From: Bicyclus anynana
Lineage: Eukaryota > Arthropoda > Insecta > Lepidoptera > Nymphalidae
Length of the DNA stretch: 64,000 nt
Assembly (NCBI RefSeq): GCF_947172395.1
Contig: NC_069095.1
Coordinates: forward strand, 15,784,271-15,848,270
Direction of reading: 5' to 3'
Notes under the pieces: model-generated
Databases searched by the model: none
What the model was told of the DNA's origin: nothing
Seen by the model: only the letters and a program-made list of their open reading frames with translations
Program-made: the position numbers and the translations under genes
In this document: one piece after another, positions 53,215 to 64,000 of the stretch
How positions within the stretch are numbered: position 1 is the stretch's first letter
Layout of the letters: the number at the start of each line of letters is the position of its first letter

Positions 53215-53890
53215 ATCTCACCTTTGTGACTGGGAGGGGCAAATGTTTAAAGAGTTACAGTGAGCGATTAAATTTTTTCAATATAGATTCCCTAGAAACT
53301 CGTAGAAACAAACTTGACCTAACATTCTTATTTAGAATCTTCAATAATAAAGTCGATTGCCCCTCACTTCTTCAAAGTTTTAATTTTAAAGTTCCTATAA
53401 GATGCCCGAGAATATCGAGAAGGAAAGACTTTCTACTTCTTGGTCCCCGCCGATCAACAGTTATGGGTGCAAACTCGCCAATCTCAAGAATATCAAAATT
53501 ATACAATAAGTTTTATATGTTGGACATTCATAATGGGTCCCTAGCCAATTTCAAAAAGGAAATGCGTGTAGCTATTAATCTATTTTAATCATATTACATT
53601 ATAATTTATATTTTATTTTTTTGTTTATTTAAATGTACTCGTATTTTAATGCATGCGGTTTTTTTTTTCTTTTAAATTTGTATTTATATTCTTTTACCTA
53701 TGTATAGCTGTAAAACTGTTTAACTTTAACTTTAATTAGTATTATTAATATAAAGATAATCTTATTATTTAGAGCATGTAGTGTTAACCTATAAGTGGCC
53801 AAACATTTTGCCTTGTTACCTATGTTATTAAAATATTATATAGTTTGTAAGAAATGTAAGGTTGTTGGTTAACCAAATAAATTAAAAAAA
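53215..53890 (+). pseudogene. CR1/Jockey-type LINE, 5'-truncated 3' end with poly(A)
   Basis: The frame to 53588 encodes SLETRRNKLDLTFLFRIFNN, CPSLLQSFNFKVPIRCPRIS, GANSPISRISKLYNKFYML and ends in a stop: the C-terminal RT-ORF region of arthropod CR1/Jockey-group LINEs. A roughly 300-bp 3' UTR follows, ending CCAAATAAATT plus a run of A (53883-53900). The catalytic RT is missing. It differs from the 0.5-kb LINE family in both protein end and 3' UTR. The first codons (MTGRGKCLKS) may belong to the element. Confidence 0.8.
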
Positions 53891-54331
53891 AAAAAAAAAA
53901 AGTATTTTCACCAATTTTGATCGTCTACCGAACCCTTTAGAAAGAGTATTTTGTTACGTAAGTGCACTGTAAAGTACGTACGTGCTTGAATGCATGCGGT
54001 TTTTTTTTTCTTTTAAATTTGTATTTATATTCTTTTACCTATGTATAGCTGTAAAACTGTTTAACTTTAACTTTAATTAGTATTATTAATATAAAGATAA
54101 TCTTATTATTTAGAGCATGTAGTGTTAACCTATAAGTGGCCAAACATTTTGCCTTGTTACCTATGTTATTAAAATATTATATAGTTTGTAAGAAATGTAA
54201 GGTTGTTGGTTAACCAAATAAATTAAAAAAAAAAAAAAAAAAAAGTATTTTCACCAATTTTGATCGTCTACCGAACCCTTTAGAAAGAGTATTTTGTTAC
54301 GTAAGTGCACTGTAAAGTACGTACGTGCTTG
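53648..54331 (+). repeat. Tandem duplication (341 + 343 bp) of LINE 3' UTR plus flank
   Basis: Unit 1 at 53648-53988 and unit 2 at 53989-54331 are identical by eye apart from the length of the A-run. Each holds AATGCATGCGGTTTTTTTT, most of the LINE 3' UTR, the poly(A) and about 90 bp of unique flank ending GTACGTACGTGCTTG. Confidence 0.92.
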
Positions 54332-55205
54332 AATTTTATTTCTAAAAGGGATGTGTGCCACTTTGAACCTGTACATTTTAACAAAACAATTACTGAGTAT
54401 ACATTGATTTTTATAAATATTTTTAATTTTTCTTAATGGGTCGAGCGTGACGTCATCGTAGGGAGCGGACAGAACAACTGTTAGAACACCAAAAATGGTT
54501 TAGGCGATTGTGAATGCACGCACTGCGAGTACAGTCGGCAAAAAAATAAGCAAATTAAAAAACAATTTTCGTGTTGCGGCGTTGTTATTAGTAACATGGC
54601 TTTATTAGTAAGTTATAGGTACCTATAATATCTTAAACAAGCGGCTAAAAACTCAGTTTCCAAAAGTGTGTTTTCTTGCAATTGGTTGCTTGCGTATATA
54701 CTAAAGCGAAGCTTGACTGGGTCTGCTAGTTTCCTATAATTCTAGACATTGCAGCTTCGGGGTCGTGGGTACGAGTCCTGGGTCAGAATATAGGATAATC
54801 GGAACATTTTATTTCTTCCAAGACGTTTTCAGTACTCGAAATCAAACTGAAAAGAGAGTTGTGATATCACACCCCCAATGCTTGGGAGAATATATTTAAA
54901 CGTTGGTCCCACTATCAAGACGTGATTGTTACAGGTCAAGATCAGTGGCGTGCATAAGGTTTTGAACTAGGGTAGGCACTACAAACGTAAACAGGAAAAC
55001 ATCAGGATTGGCAGTGTTTGCATTTTTGCAAATATGAAGTGCACGCTTCTAAGTATGATGAGATTGGTGAGATTGGTGGGCTACATTGTAAAGAATAAAA
55101 AAATAAAAAAAATCGTATTGGAGCAGCATTCGGGTCAAAGCTACAACTCTATTCTATATGTAGAGAAGCAAGACCCTGCAGTGGGCCACTAAACATGATG
55201 ATGCT
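54332..55205. repeat. Stretch with several repeat scraps
   Basis: ACTAAAGCGAAGCTTGACTG to GTCTGCTAGT (54700-54731) is an end of a common dispersed repeat. CAGTGGCGTGCATAAGG (54944) resembles a hAT-type end. TTGTAAAGAATAAAAAAATA (55088-55108) is a SINE A tail, and 55150-55200 (ACCCTGCAGTGGGCCACTAA) is RTE-tail-like. No gene. Confidence 0.45.
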
Positions 55206-56048
55206 ATAGTAAAAAAATAATAATAGAAAAGATAATTTTTGTCATCGGTACATCGTTATCAGATGCACAGTGCAGGGCGGCGAGTGCGTTAAACGGTAGT
55301 TAGTTAACCGCAATTATTATTATTTAGTGCGACGCACAATGCGCCCACGCACCGCCCCGAACGTTCATCATAACGTGGATACACTTTTATACCCGACTGC
55401 CGAAGAAGGGTTATGTTTTTCGAGCGTATGAACGTATTTCTTGACTTTTATTTTCATCATAATCATCACAATCCTGTTTTAATGGACCTGTTTTTATGAT
55501 TTGGTTGTCGGACCAAGTAATTTTTATTCGAGAGTATAGGGCTTAAATTTCCCACGTATTTGCAAATCTACACATATATCTGTAAAAAATACATTGATTG
55601 TTTGATTGACATAGTAGCTAAAATGCGGATTTTCGGACTTAGGGATAATATTTTCATTTCATGTTAACAACAATGACAATATTGTTAATAACCGGCTTGT
55701 CGTAATCTTCGAGGCATGGAGGTACATCACCAAGTTCCGAACTCCAGATTCCTAAAAATAATTTCTTATTGGAAAAAAAATGTTTCACAGCCTAAAGACT
55801 CAATGTTTCACAGGCCTCATGATCTAAAGTTAACCAATGAATCAGCTAAAATCATTACTGAATAAGACTTGGAAAAATAATTCTTCATAGACAGTCATGT
55901 CCACACTAAGTTCACTGTAACAAATTCATGATATGATCTGAGTAAGCGGCCGTAACTGAGCTGCTTTCAAATCATATTTCTTTGTATTTGTTTAGTAACA
56001 AATATAGTACTTTCATTTGTTATACAGTCGCGTACATTTTTTCAAAGT
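55206..56048. other. Intergenic stretch, nothing recognised
   Basis: A GC-richer patch (CGACGCACAATGCGCCCACG ... CGCCCCGAACG, 55331-55363) stands out, without a coding signature. Confidence 0.3.
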
Positions 56049-56049
56049 T

Positions 56050-56069
56050 TGTGATGAATATCATCACCG

Positions 56070-56100
<31 letters not shown>

Positions 56101-56165
56101 CATCATCATTATCATCATCATCATCATAATCATAATCATCATCATAATCATCATCATCATCTCAG
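56050..56165 (+). repeat. (ATC)n microsatellite, about 115 bp
   Basis: Imperfect CAT/ATC array with CATAAT interruptions, giving poly-His or poly-Ile chance frames. CTCAGCTGGAGGATATTCTG directly after it suggests that the array is the tail of a minus-strand RTE fragment. Confidence 0.85.
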
Positions 56166-56408
56166 CTGGAGGATATTCTGCTGGATGCAGTCCTTCTGTA
56201 GGGACTTAAAACACCGTCCAGGATATTCGTAAACTCGGTGTGTTTCGAAATATCAATTCAACTGACATGAATTTGTTTTACATTGCATTTTATTGAGTGA
56301 TACAAAAAACATTTCGTAGCATGTGATCTGAGGAATAAATGTCAAATTAATTTCATGGCTTTAAGTTTCGTATATTAGTTTTGCGTCAGGTATTTTCAAG
56401 TCGTCTGA

Positions 56409-56702
56409 TCCTTCATCATTATCAATCTATATTCTTAGCTGAGCTCGAGTCTTCTCTCAGAATGAGAGGGGTTAGGCTAATAGTCCACCACGCTGGCCCA
56501 ATGTGGATTGACAGACTTCACACACGCAGAGAATTAAGATAATTCTCTGGTATGCAGGTTTCCTCACTATGTTTTCCTTCACCGTTGACACGTGATATTT
56601 AATTTCTTAAAATGCACACAGCTGAAAAGAGGAGGTGCATGCCCCGGACCGGATTCGAACCCACACCCTCCGGAATCGAAAGCAGGGGACATATCACGGC
56701 TA
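56409..56702 (-). mobile_element. SINE family B, near full length
   Basis: TCATCATTATCAATCTATAT ... GGCCCAATGTGGATTGACAG ... GGACCGGATTCGAACCCACA to ACATATCACGGCTAGG. The box A region is partly deleted (CATATCCACTGGGC shortened). Confidence 0.85.
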
Positions 56703-57200
56703 GGTCCTTACCTCATAATTATTCTTACATATACAGAGTATTCAAAATTATAACTTTTGAGTATTGCTTTTTGCACTTAGCCATTCCTTAGAATTGGAAT
56801 TCAAATTATTTCGTTACTTTATTGTTACGTCGCCATCTGCCTACTTGAATGATGCAAAAAGTATCAAACACAATAAATCCAGAAACATAGGAACACTTAG
56901 ACGGAGCGTATCACAATGAAGTAGCTACAACACGAGAGCAATCGAAAATAACGACACAAGTGCACGCTAACGAGCACAATCGAGAGATCGATCGATAACA
57001 TCGCTCGCGATCGTGTCCGATATCGATTCCTACCGACTCGATGGTGAATCGATAATGAGGCCGAATTTGTTTGCAATGCGAAATATTTTAATTTGCTAAA
57101 GCGCTAATTTGTTGTTTAACTGTACTAGTGACTTCGTCTGTGAGAAATCGGTGTAAACTTATATTCCATTTTCAACTCCATATCATTCATTCTTTTTTTT
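56703..57200. other. Intergenic stretch with an ATCGAT cluster
   Basis: 56985-57060 holds several ATCGAT/TCGATA motifs and GCTCGCGATCG. No coding evidence. Confidence 0.35.
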
Positions 57201-57531
57201 GACGGCCTCCGTGGCTCAGTGGTATGCGCGGTGGATTTACAAAACGGAGGTCCTGGGTTCGATCCCCGGCTGGGCAGATTGAGACTTTCTTAATTGGTCC
57301 AGGTCTGGCTGGTGGGAGGCTTCGGCCGTGGCTAGTTACCACCCTACCGGCAAAGACGTACCGCCAAGCGATTTAGCGTTCCGGTACGATGCCGTGTAGA
57401 TACCGAAAGTGGTGTCTATTTTCATCCTCCTCCTTACAAGTTAGCCCGCTTCCACCTAAGACTACATCATCACTTACCATCTGGTGAGATTGTAGTCAAG
57501 GGCTAATTTGTAAACAATAAAAAAAAAAAAT
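57201..57531 (+). mobile_element. SINE family A, full length
   Basis: GACGGCCTCCGTGGCTCAGT (box A), GGTTCGATCCCCGGCTGGGC (box B), GGTGGGAGGCTTCGGCCGTG, GATTTAGCGTTCCGGTACGA, then GTAGTCAAGGGCTAATTTGT and an A-rich tail. Very close to 9982-10316. Confidence 0.88.
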
Positions 57532-58914
57532 ATTTATACATTACATTAGTGGGAGAGCTTCAATCTCAATTCGACGCGTATATTATTTTATGTATGATCA
57601 CGCATAACTTTTTATTGAGTGTTCTGTTTTCGATAATTTTTTTATTGGGAAGAATTGGGAAGTCCTACAAAATGAATGAGAAAATTAGTTACCTTCTAAA
57701 CTTTTTTATCTTTCTTCTTTTTCTTAATATTTGGATGAAGTGTTACTTACTATTTAATATAGATAATATTGGTAGTAAAACATATTGCAGTGGTACTGTA
57801 AGCCTTTGGTTTATACGACTTAAGTCCAGCCCATAGATATTGAATATCTAGCGCTCACAGAAGCGCTCAAAGAGCCCATTCACGTATCACCGCGCGCCTC
57901 CGACAATGTGATATTATTCAATGGCAATTACACGCTCTTGTACGCAATAAATGTATCTACCTAATATTGTGTTGCCGAAGATTTGTACGCACAGAGTAGA
58001 GCGTCTATAGAGCATAATTTGTATACAAATTTCTACAGTTCTCTATACAAACTTGACAAAATAGTAACTGAATTTGTTAACATTATCATTATTTGATGTC
58101 ATCAATTCAACTGTTAAATCAATACCATTGACTGGGTATCCGGCGATGACAAGATACCTGTTGGATCCCTAAAAACATTATTATTGATGCCAATAGGGAC
58201 GATCCCAACCCTAGAAACAATTGTTACCTTGAAAGATAAGTATATTATCTAAAAATATAGTTTAATGTAGCCACAGCCGAAGCAAGTCACTATACTAAAG
58301 CTGAGTCAGTTTAGAAGTTAATAGTTAATTGACCTGAACCGTACTCAGAACCACCCAACTATAAATCAACGTATGCCAGAATAGAAAAAAACACAGTATT
58401 ACAAAATTAAATACAGAAAGTAAGTACACAGTAGTAAGTATTACAGAAAGTAAAGAAAAGTTTAAGAAAGTAAAGTAAGTACCCAGACCCAATTACAGAA
58501 GTAGCCAAATTGTCTATTTTCTCGATTATGAAGATTACGTCTCTATTGCCAATACAAAGTTTAAATATCTACGTGTACAATATAATGCGGGCAATTGTAT
58601 TTGGCTACACAGGGCTAGGAAATATTGTTGATAGTAAATTGTGTGGACAATGTCGGACCACTCGCTATGAAAAGAGCTGGTCAGTAATTTGTGACCTCAG
58701 GCTTTTACGAGATCTGAATACGCTGTGATAAAGACCTTAATTACTCATTGCAGTGGAGGATTACGACTATGAATGCATTTGTTAACAAAACGTAAACTTG
58801 GCAGTCCTAGCTCTGATTTCCATTATTTTACAAGCAGAGATCTGCAATAATTACCTACACACAGAGAGAGAGAACGAAGTATTTAGAGGCAGCTACAAAA
58901 AATTGAAGAACCGA
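57532..58914. other. Intergenic stretch, nothing recognised
   Basis: AT-rich with a run of AGAAAGTAAGTA/ACAGTAGTAAGT units (58410-58480). The frame at 57549-57836 is hydrophobic but without family signal. Confidence 0.3.
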
Positions 58915-59125
58915 TGTACGTTGAGATTCCAAAGTGCTAGAATGGCCACCCTGCAACGGAAAGCGCAGTTTTTGTCGACCTCCCACTAGATGGACCGAGG
59001 ACATGTACCGGGTTGCAGGGAGCCGTTGGATGCTGGCGGTTCTAGACCGTTTTGTTTTGAAGAACATGCAAGAGGCCTATGTCCAGTAGTGGACGTCCAT
59101 CGGCTGATAATGATGATAATGACAA
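58915..59125 (+). pseudogene. RTE-type LINE 3' fragment
   Basis: GAATGGCCACCCTGCAACGG, TCCCACTAGATGGACCGAGG, GTTGCAGGGAGCCGTTGGAT and CCAGTAGTGGACGTCCATCG, then GATAATGATGATAATGA as tail: the RTE C-terminal coding end in plus orientation. Only the last codons remain, with frameshifts. Confidence 0.72.
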
Positions 59126-60845
59126 ATAAAACAAAATAAATGTCACTTGATGCTGTAGTGCTGTCACAATTGAAACAATCACAAAATACAATAGAAAAAT
59201 GCAATATTTATGACACAACGTAAAGTTATTATCCTAAACTGCCCATCGCTAATGCGCGACAGCGACTGCCAAAAATGAGGATGTTCTGTGATTGGCTGCA
59301 TGTATATATTGACATTGCATTTTCAAATAAAGAATATTCTAATTATCTTCAAAACAAAGGAAGAAAAATATCCCCCTACCCGCAGTAGCCCTTAAAATTC
59401 AATCCGATCCCTAAACCTAACCGCAAGCAGCCGATAGTAAATCATTATTCGGGTCGCCATCCGCCATACAAATGTCCGCCGCACAAACACGTGTAGCGCT
59501 GAATACCTATTATATCGCGCGGAATGCATCTCCTTGATTTTGAATGCCTGCTTATTATGCACCCATTTACACCCGAAGCTTGGTGGCGCGGGTGTAGCGA
59601 TCGCTGGATGTGATCCAATGGATCGAACCATCGATTCTAATGGACCTTTTTGGGTGCAAGTGAGAAACTCTTTCGTGGATTTGCTTCTAAATTGCTCCGT
59701 AGGAATATAAATTTCTAAAAACGTTTCTAGTTATATTTTGTTTTGTACAGGTCAGCTCTTTAGCTGCAATCACGTCTGAAAGTAAGCAAAAATGCAGACT
59801 GCGGTGCAACGCATTTTCCTAAAAGGTGCCTATAACATATAGTTTATTGGTCATATTATGGTTAAACTTGTTTCTAAAAAACTGTTACATTAATTACTTT
59901 TTTAAGTTTTTCATTGAACTGATTTAAAAAATTTACAAATAACATTTTACGACAACAAACGTTCAAAACATTTCTCTGGTTAGTGAGCCTTGTCTCTGAT
60001 ATTACACTTTTTTCTTATTTTTTTTATCTTCTGTTTGTGAACATTTGTTTGTTTGTTTAAAGTTTTTCTTTTTCTTATTTAATTTATAAAACTGATTGAC
60101 CTGATGCGTTCTGACTGTTTACTATTGTTTCACAGGGATCATAGTTATCGCCCATATTTCTAAATCACTATATTAATGACGACTTGAATATTTTTGATGA
60201 AAATACATCTACAATTGAAAAAATCTATAAAAATCACTTCCAGCAACTATATGTTCGTAACCAAAGATACGCAAACAGTAGCCCAAAGGCGTACGATACG
60301 CATCTCGGCGCGCGGCGGTAACAAGCCCCTTGTTCCTGTCAATCGCGCTAATGTTCCGAAGCGTACAATTGACCGCTGACTATACTACTAGTGTGTACGA
60401 ATGGCTGATTTTCATACGCTTGTTCGCGTGGGAGTTGACGCGGAGATTAGATCGCGGCGTGGATGTTAGGATCTTCAGGACACTGGTGGTAAATAAACAA
60501 GAATAGCGGTTTCTAAATTTTTATATTTTATTTGAATTCGACTATTTAAATTATTCTTGTCTTCTGTTCCTCTGCATATTAGACAGTCTAATTTTTTATG
60601 TATTATATTTTGTTATGACTTGTTTTAAATAAGTTTCCCGTATAAAAGGATATCTAACTGACTGACTACCGAATCAAAAAAGTCATTTGTAAGAACTAAA
60701 GCCCAACTGAACTTTATTTTGAACAGGTGCATTTCTAAATTACATGGTAATACACTTACTACCTTTTGAGTTTTTTTTTATTAATAGATATTATAGTTTT
60801 AGATTTCAAAAACAAATTAAATTCAGTACTTTTCATAATATCTTG
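59126..60845. other. Intergenic stretch with two CpG-rich patches
   Basis: 59400-59640 (GCTTGGTGGCGCGGGTGTAG) and 60280-60480 (CATCTCGGCGCGCGGCGG, GGGAGTTGACGCGGAG) are GC-rich relative to their surroundings. Each carries short frames with no known domain or decisive splice sites. They could be exons, promoters or unrecognised repeats. Confidence 0.3.
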
Positions 60846-60930
60846 TCAATCCGCATTGGGCTAGTGTGGTGGACTATAGGCCTAACCCCTCTCATCCTGA
60901 GAGGAGTTAGGCCCATAGTCCACCATTTAT
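60846..60930. repeat. SINE family B scrap with inverted end
   Basis: GTCAATCCGCATTGGGCTAG to CTCTCATCCTGAGAGGAG matches the 3' part of SINE B. The last bases, TTAGGCCCATAGTCCACCA, repeat its own GGTGGACTATAGGCCTAA in inverted form. Confidence 0.65.
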
Positions 60931-61301
60931 ATTTAAATCAGTAACAGGACAATGTTTTAGTAATATCCGATGGTTGCATGCGAAATCAGCATGAAACATT
61001 TATTCTAGTTTCCAACCGATTGCAGTGGACCAAGGTGTCGTAATGTATAATGTTAATAATATAATAACTATTTGCTTCCCATTTTAGGTTCTAAGAAATG
61101 AGAGCATTGTACGCAGTACGAAGCGCAATGGCATAAGTGAAATAAAATACATTTAAAAAATATTTTGTTTGTATAGTTTTATGTGTGTAATTCTGTAGCA
61201 TACTATCTTCTTAATAGATAATCCACTTTTGGGAAGAAGGCTTATGATGGATGGATGGATTTAGTATGATGAATAGAAAAGCTTTTTATTGTTAGTTAGA
61301 G

Positions 61302-61350
61302 AGGCCGTTTCACTGAAGATATGACCAAACTCTTCAGTGAAACGGCCGTC
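61302..61350. repeat. Perfect 17-bp-stem hairpin
   Basis: GGCCGTTTCACTGAAGA (from 61303) and TCTTCAGTGAAACGGCC are exact reverse complements around a loop of about a dozen bases. CGGCCGTCGAAGAGTTTG follows. No surrounding repeat recognised. Confidence 0.7.
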
Positions 61351-62043
61351 GAAGAGTTTGCTTTTTGCCTATTTAGTTGTTTAAAATCTGTACTAAAAAG
61401 GATCATCAAGAAAGTTCAGCCTTTCAAAAAACATTAGAATCAGTTAGTACCTACATGATATTTTAAAGAAGGTATGTAAAAAAGTGCTAAATAAAAATAA
61501 AATAATTGCCTAGTTAATAACTCCACGTTTTCATGCCATCATATCGCTTATAATAATATAATTGTGAACCTTGTTAACGAAAAAAATAAATGGTTACAAC
61601 CACCCCAAATTTCATTTAAGCAAGGCGTCAGGCATTAAAATAGTCATGACATCGTACTGGTAACACTTGTTCCCATAAAGTCGCTGACGCAATTCAATTT
61701 CGAGTGGAAATTCATTTGCTAACAAACAATAGCTTTCATCGGTTGTTTTTTGTTTCGCGTAAAGCGTTCGTATTTGTTTGCACGGCGATAAAAGCCACCG
61801 ATGCGTTTATTATACTTAGTGTTGCCATGCGTCGGAATTATCCCGGATTTGTTCTAATATTTTTTTTTGTAAAAAAAGAATATTTACAAATATTTTGAAT
61901 TACGACAATTAATATTCCTGTTTTCGTACAGTTAGTCGGAATGGCAGTATTAAGAGTACGTATGTCAATGGTCCAGCTAACCAACTCAATGGTGGTCGGC
62001 TTCTTTACCGTATTTAGCTAAAAGGAGATTCATATATTAAAGA

Positions 62044-62140
62044 TTTTTCAGATAGCATGGGTACGGTGACAGTTGCCTTGTGACGTTAATAATATCGTAT
62101 TAACGTCACGTAACGACGTGACGTTAATTATCTGAAAAAC
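62044..62140. mobile_element. Relative of the 23410 MITE, with altered right arm
   Basis: TTTTTCAGATAGCATGGGTA plus CGGTGACAGTT equals the left TIR at 23410-23444, but on the right only TTATCTGAAAAAC remains. The interior holds GACGTTAATA/TATTAACGTC and ACGTCACG/CGTGACGT inverted pairs. Confidence 0.7.
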
Positions 62141-62769
62141 AAGATAGTGTGAATAGAGCATTATATGGTTAATCAAGGCATTTTACGTAAATTAATTTAC
62201 GTGCCTACTTTAAAATAGAATAATGAGGTTTTTGGCATTGCGAGATGAATAATATTAATATTCCTTACTATTTTGACCTTACACCAGAAAATGGCAAGCT
62301 TATATTAAACCATCCATAAAGAATGATTTTATTATTTTTTTGTAATCAGTAGGTGATCAGGAGAGATTGTTACATACTATCTGATATAGAGAAAAGCCGT
62401 AAAAAAGTTTGAATCTTGAAATTTCAATCTAAAAAAAGATTATTTAGTTATGTTGTCGTTAAAATCCAAGCATGTCTCGTTGATTGGATTTAACATTTAT
62501 CACTATCTCAGTTCAACATAAAGTGAAAATTGATTTCACAAGCAATACTTAAAACGCCTATATTTCACGTTTCAAGTATTTGTTTGCACAGTGACAAAAA
62601 GTCGCCAATACATTCAATATAGCTAAGGTTGCCATGGTTCACAATATCGCCGGATAATTCCTGATAACAATACACTTTTTTATACAATAGTAATTGAAGA
62701 AACAAGAAGGTTTACCAAGACATAGCGTAGTTCTCCATACCTAAGTTAGCGGACAAGTCCCTAATTTGT

Positions 62770-62905
62770 AAGTCATCGACCGAAGACATGAAGTAGGTTG
62801 CAAGGGTCCGCTGGATGCAGGTGGACCTTGGTGTTTGGAAAACCTAATAAGACGTCTGCGTCCAGTGGGTGTCCATCGGCTGATATTGATGATGATGTCT
62901 TCCTC
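62770..62905 (+). pseudogene. RTE-type LINE 3' fragment, short
   Basis: GACCGAAGACATGAAGTAGG, GGTCCGCTGGATGCAGGTGG and TCCAGTGGGTGTCCATCGGC, then GATATTGATGATGATG: the diverged RTE C-terminal end and tail. Confidence 0.65.
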
Positions 62906-63100
62906 GGACGAATTCTACAACAAATGGCCTTTCTGCTATTGAATTTGTACTTAATATATTTTTTAAATCATTTACTAACTCAAAGCGCCCAGCTCTCACA
63001 GAACCAACTCAATTTGCATTAAAACACACTCCACAACGCATAATAAATTATACAAAGCAATAAGGCTTTGTAATTTTTTTCCTTTTTCCCTTTTCCGCAG

Positions 63101-63168
63101 TCCGTGAGTTATACCACACGGTGCACGCGGAAGCTCGCACAATGGGCGGCGAGATGAAAGGGGTTTAG
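63101..63168 (+). CDS. Candidate terminal coding exon, low confidence
   Basis: A long pyrimidine tract (63077-63097, with CCTTTTTCCCTTTTCCGCAG at its end) forms a good acceptor. From 63103 the frame reads RELYHTVHAEARTMGGEMKG plus V and stops at TAG 63166-63168. Codons are GC-rich compared with the flanks. No homology recognised and no partner exon was found upstream in the window, so it may be fortuitous. TGACGTCACG just after it (63175-63184) is a CRE-like site. Confidence 0.25.
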
Positions 63169-64000
63169 TCGTGTGACGTCACGCGTCTAATGGTGCCCAC
63201 ACTGTAATGCATTGTTAGGAGATTTGTTTATTGGAAACAGCGGGCCCTGGGGATTTGGCATACAGATCACAGTCGCGTAATAGATATTAATGAGGTTGAA
63301 AAGTTCAAGTATTTCACGTTCTAATGTATAAGCGATCCGTGGTGAAATACTCAGTATAAATATTAAATGTTCAGCCCTCCGTGGCGTTTACTTCATAGAT
63401 GAAAAACTGCCTACCCAGAGGATTCATTACGGGCCAGTATTGAAGAACGAATATACCAAATTTAAAAGTGTATACGCATTGTGCTTACCTAGTAAAAACG
63501 TGCAAGCCAATGCCTGGAATGGGGAATATATTACAAAAACTCAATTATTTCATTCTTAAATTACGAGTATCTGCCTATTTCAACGGGCCAGTACAGCGCC
63601 AGGCTTTCCCCTTAAGGGGGACACGGGGATGTAACACCACTAAATTTCACACTCCCGCCTGCTACTGAGTTTTTTTTGTAAATCCAATAATCCACAATCC
63701 AGGACTCGAACCTAAAACCTTATGATCGGCAGTCGGAGAGGCTTATCACAGGACCAATGAGAATGTTAAGCTAAAAGCTTGGAGAAGATACGCCAATTAA
63801 ATGTATGGGAATTAAACTTTCAGAATCAGAACACTCGCCAAAGCATTTTCCTCCAATCTTTCAGCTCCGCCACGTGCAAAGCCTTAAAGTCTTAAAGCCT
63901 TCCCAAGTGCTGCGGCCACTGATAAAAAAATTGTTGTAATGAAAATTTTCACTCCGTTTTGTCCATTTTCGTATTTCAAATGTCTGCGAAGAATTTGATA
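63169..64000. other. Window end, nothing recognised
   Basis: Short frame at 63468-63668 without domain. Fragments such as CCAGGACTCGAACCTAAAAC (63700) look like a reversed tRNA-like box B in a SINE scrap. Confidence 0.3.

Noticed and set aside
56017..56232. His-rich protein frame
   Set aside because: Produced by the (ATC)n microsatellite; the other frame gives poly-Ile.

Overview
The window looks like AT-rich, repeat-dominated DNA from an insect, most likely a butterfly or moth (Lepidoptera). There are no bacterial-type operons. Short chance ORFs are scattered through non-coding DNA, and the bulk consists of tRNA-derived SINEs, truncated non-LTR retrotransposon tails and non-autonomous inverted-repeat DNA elements of kinds I associate with Lepidoptera. 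A Dong/R4-type element sitting in a TAA microsatellite, as first described in the silkworm, supports this. I cannot name the species.

The clear coding centrepiece is an apparently intact, full-length site-specific non-LTR retrotransposon at about 32407-36362, with a 1191-residue open frame at 32612-36187. It carries an N-terminal Myb-like DNA-binding region, a reverse transcriptase with a YMDD active site, a CCHC knuckle and a C-terminal restriction-like endonuclease (PD...D...K/Y). It is flanked on both sides by (TAA)n, the hallmark of Dong. A second, diverged member of the same clade follows at once (36379-36880) as a 5'-truncated copy, and another tail of that second family lies at 8163-8549.

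One host gene is partly visible: three minus-strand exons (51278-51148, 50654-50410, 49292-49144) with consensus splice sites and matching codon phases encode the last 174 residues of a Ser/Glu/Pro-rich protein I cannot identify. Its 5' part must lie upstream, beyond 51.3 kb or outside the window. A weak candidate terminal exon on the plus strand sits at 63101-63168.

The rest is a mosaic. SINE family A (head 'gacggcctccgtggcgcagtgg', Pol III boxes A and B) has about ten copies or fragments. SINE family B ('gatagcccagtggatatgacctctgcc' type) has about eleven, and SINE family C about three. A roughly 200-bp repeat (C repeat, ending in a ggcgtcagctagt-like motif) occurs at least five times. RTE-type LINE tails cluster at 16-26 kb (all minus) and 59-63 kb (plus). 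CR1/Jockey-type LINE tails occur at 0.5, 19, 31, 40, 43 and 53 kb. Several DNA elements can be delimited exactly by target-site duplications (TSDs): two hAT-type elements with 8-bp TSDs (142-873 and 13313-13956, the latter inside a SINE) and a TA-flanked element (52033-52416). Foldback elements lie at 23.4, 26.9, 47.5 and 51.4 kb. The nested insertions give a relative order of activity. Long stretches between these show nothing I can support.
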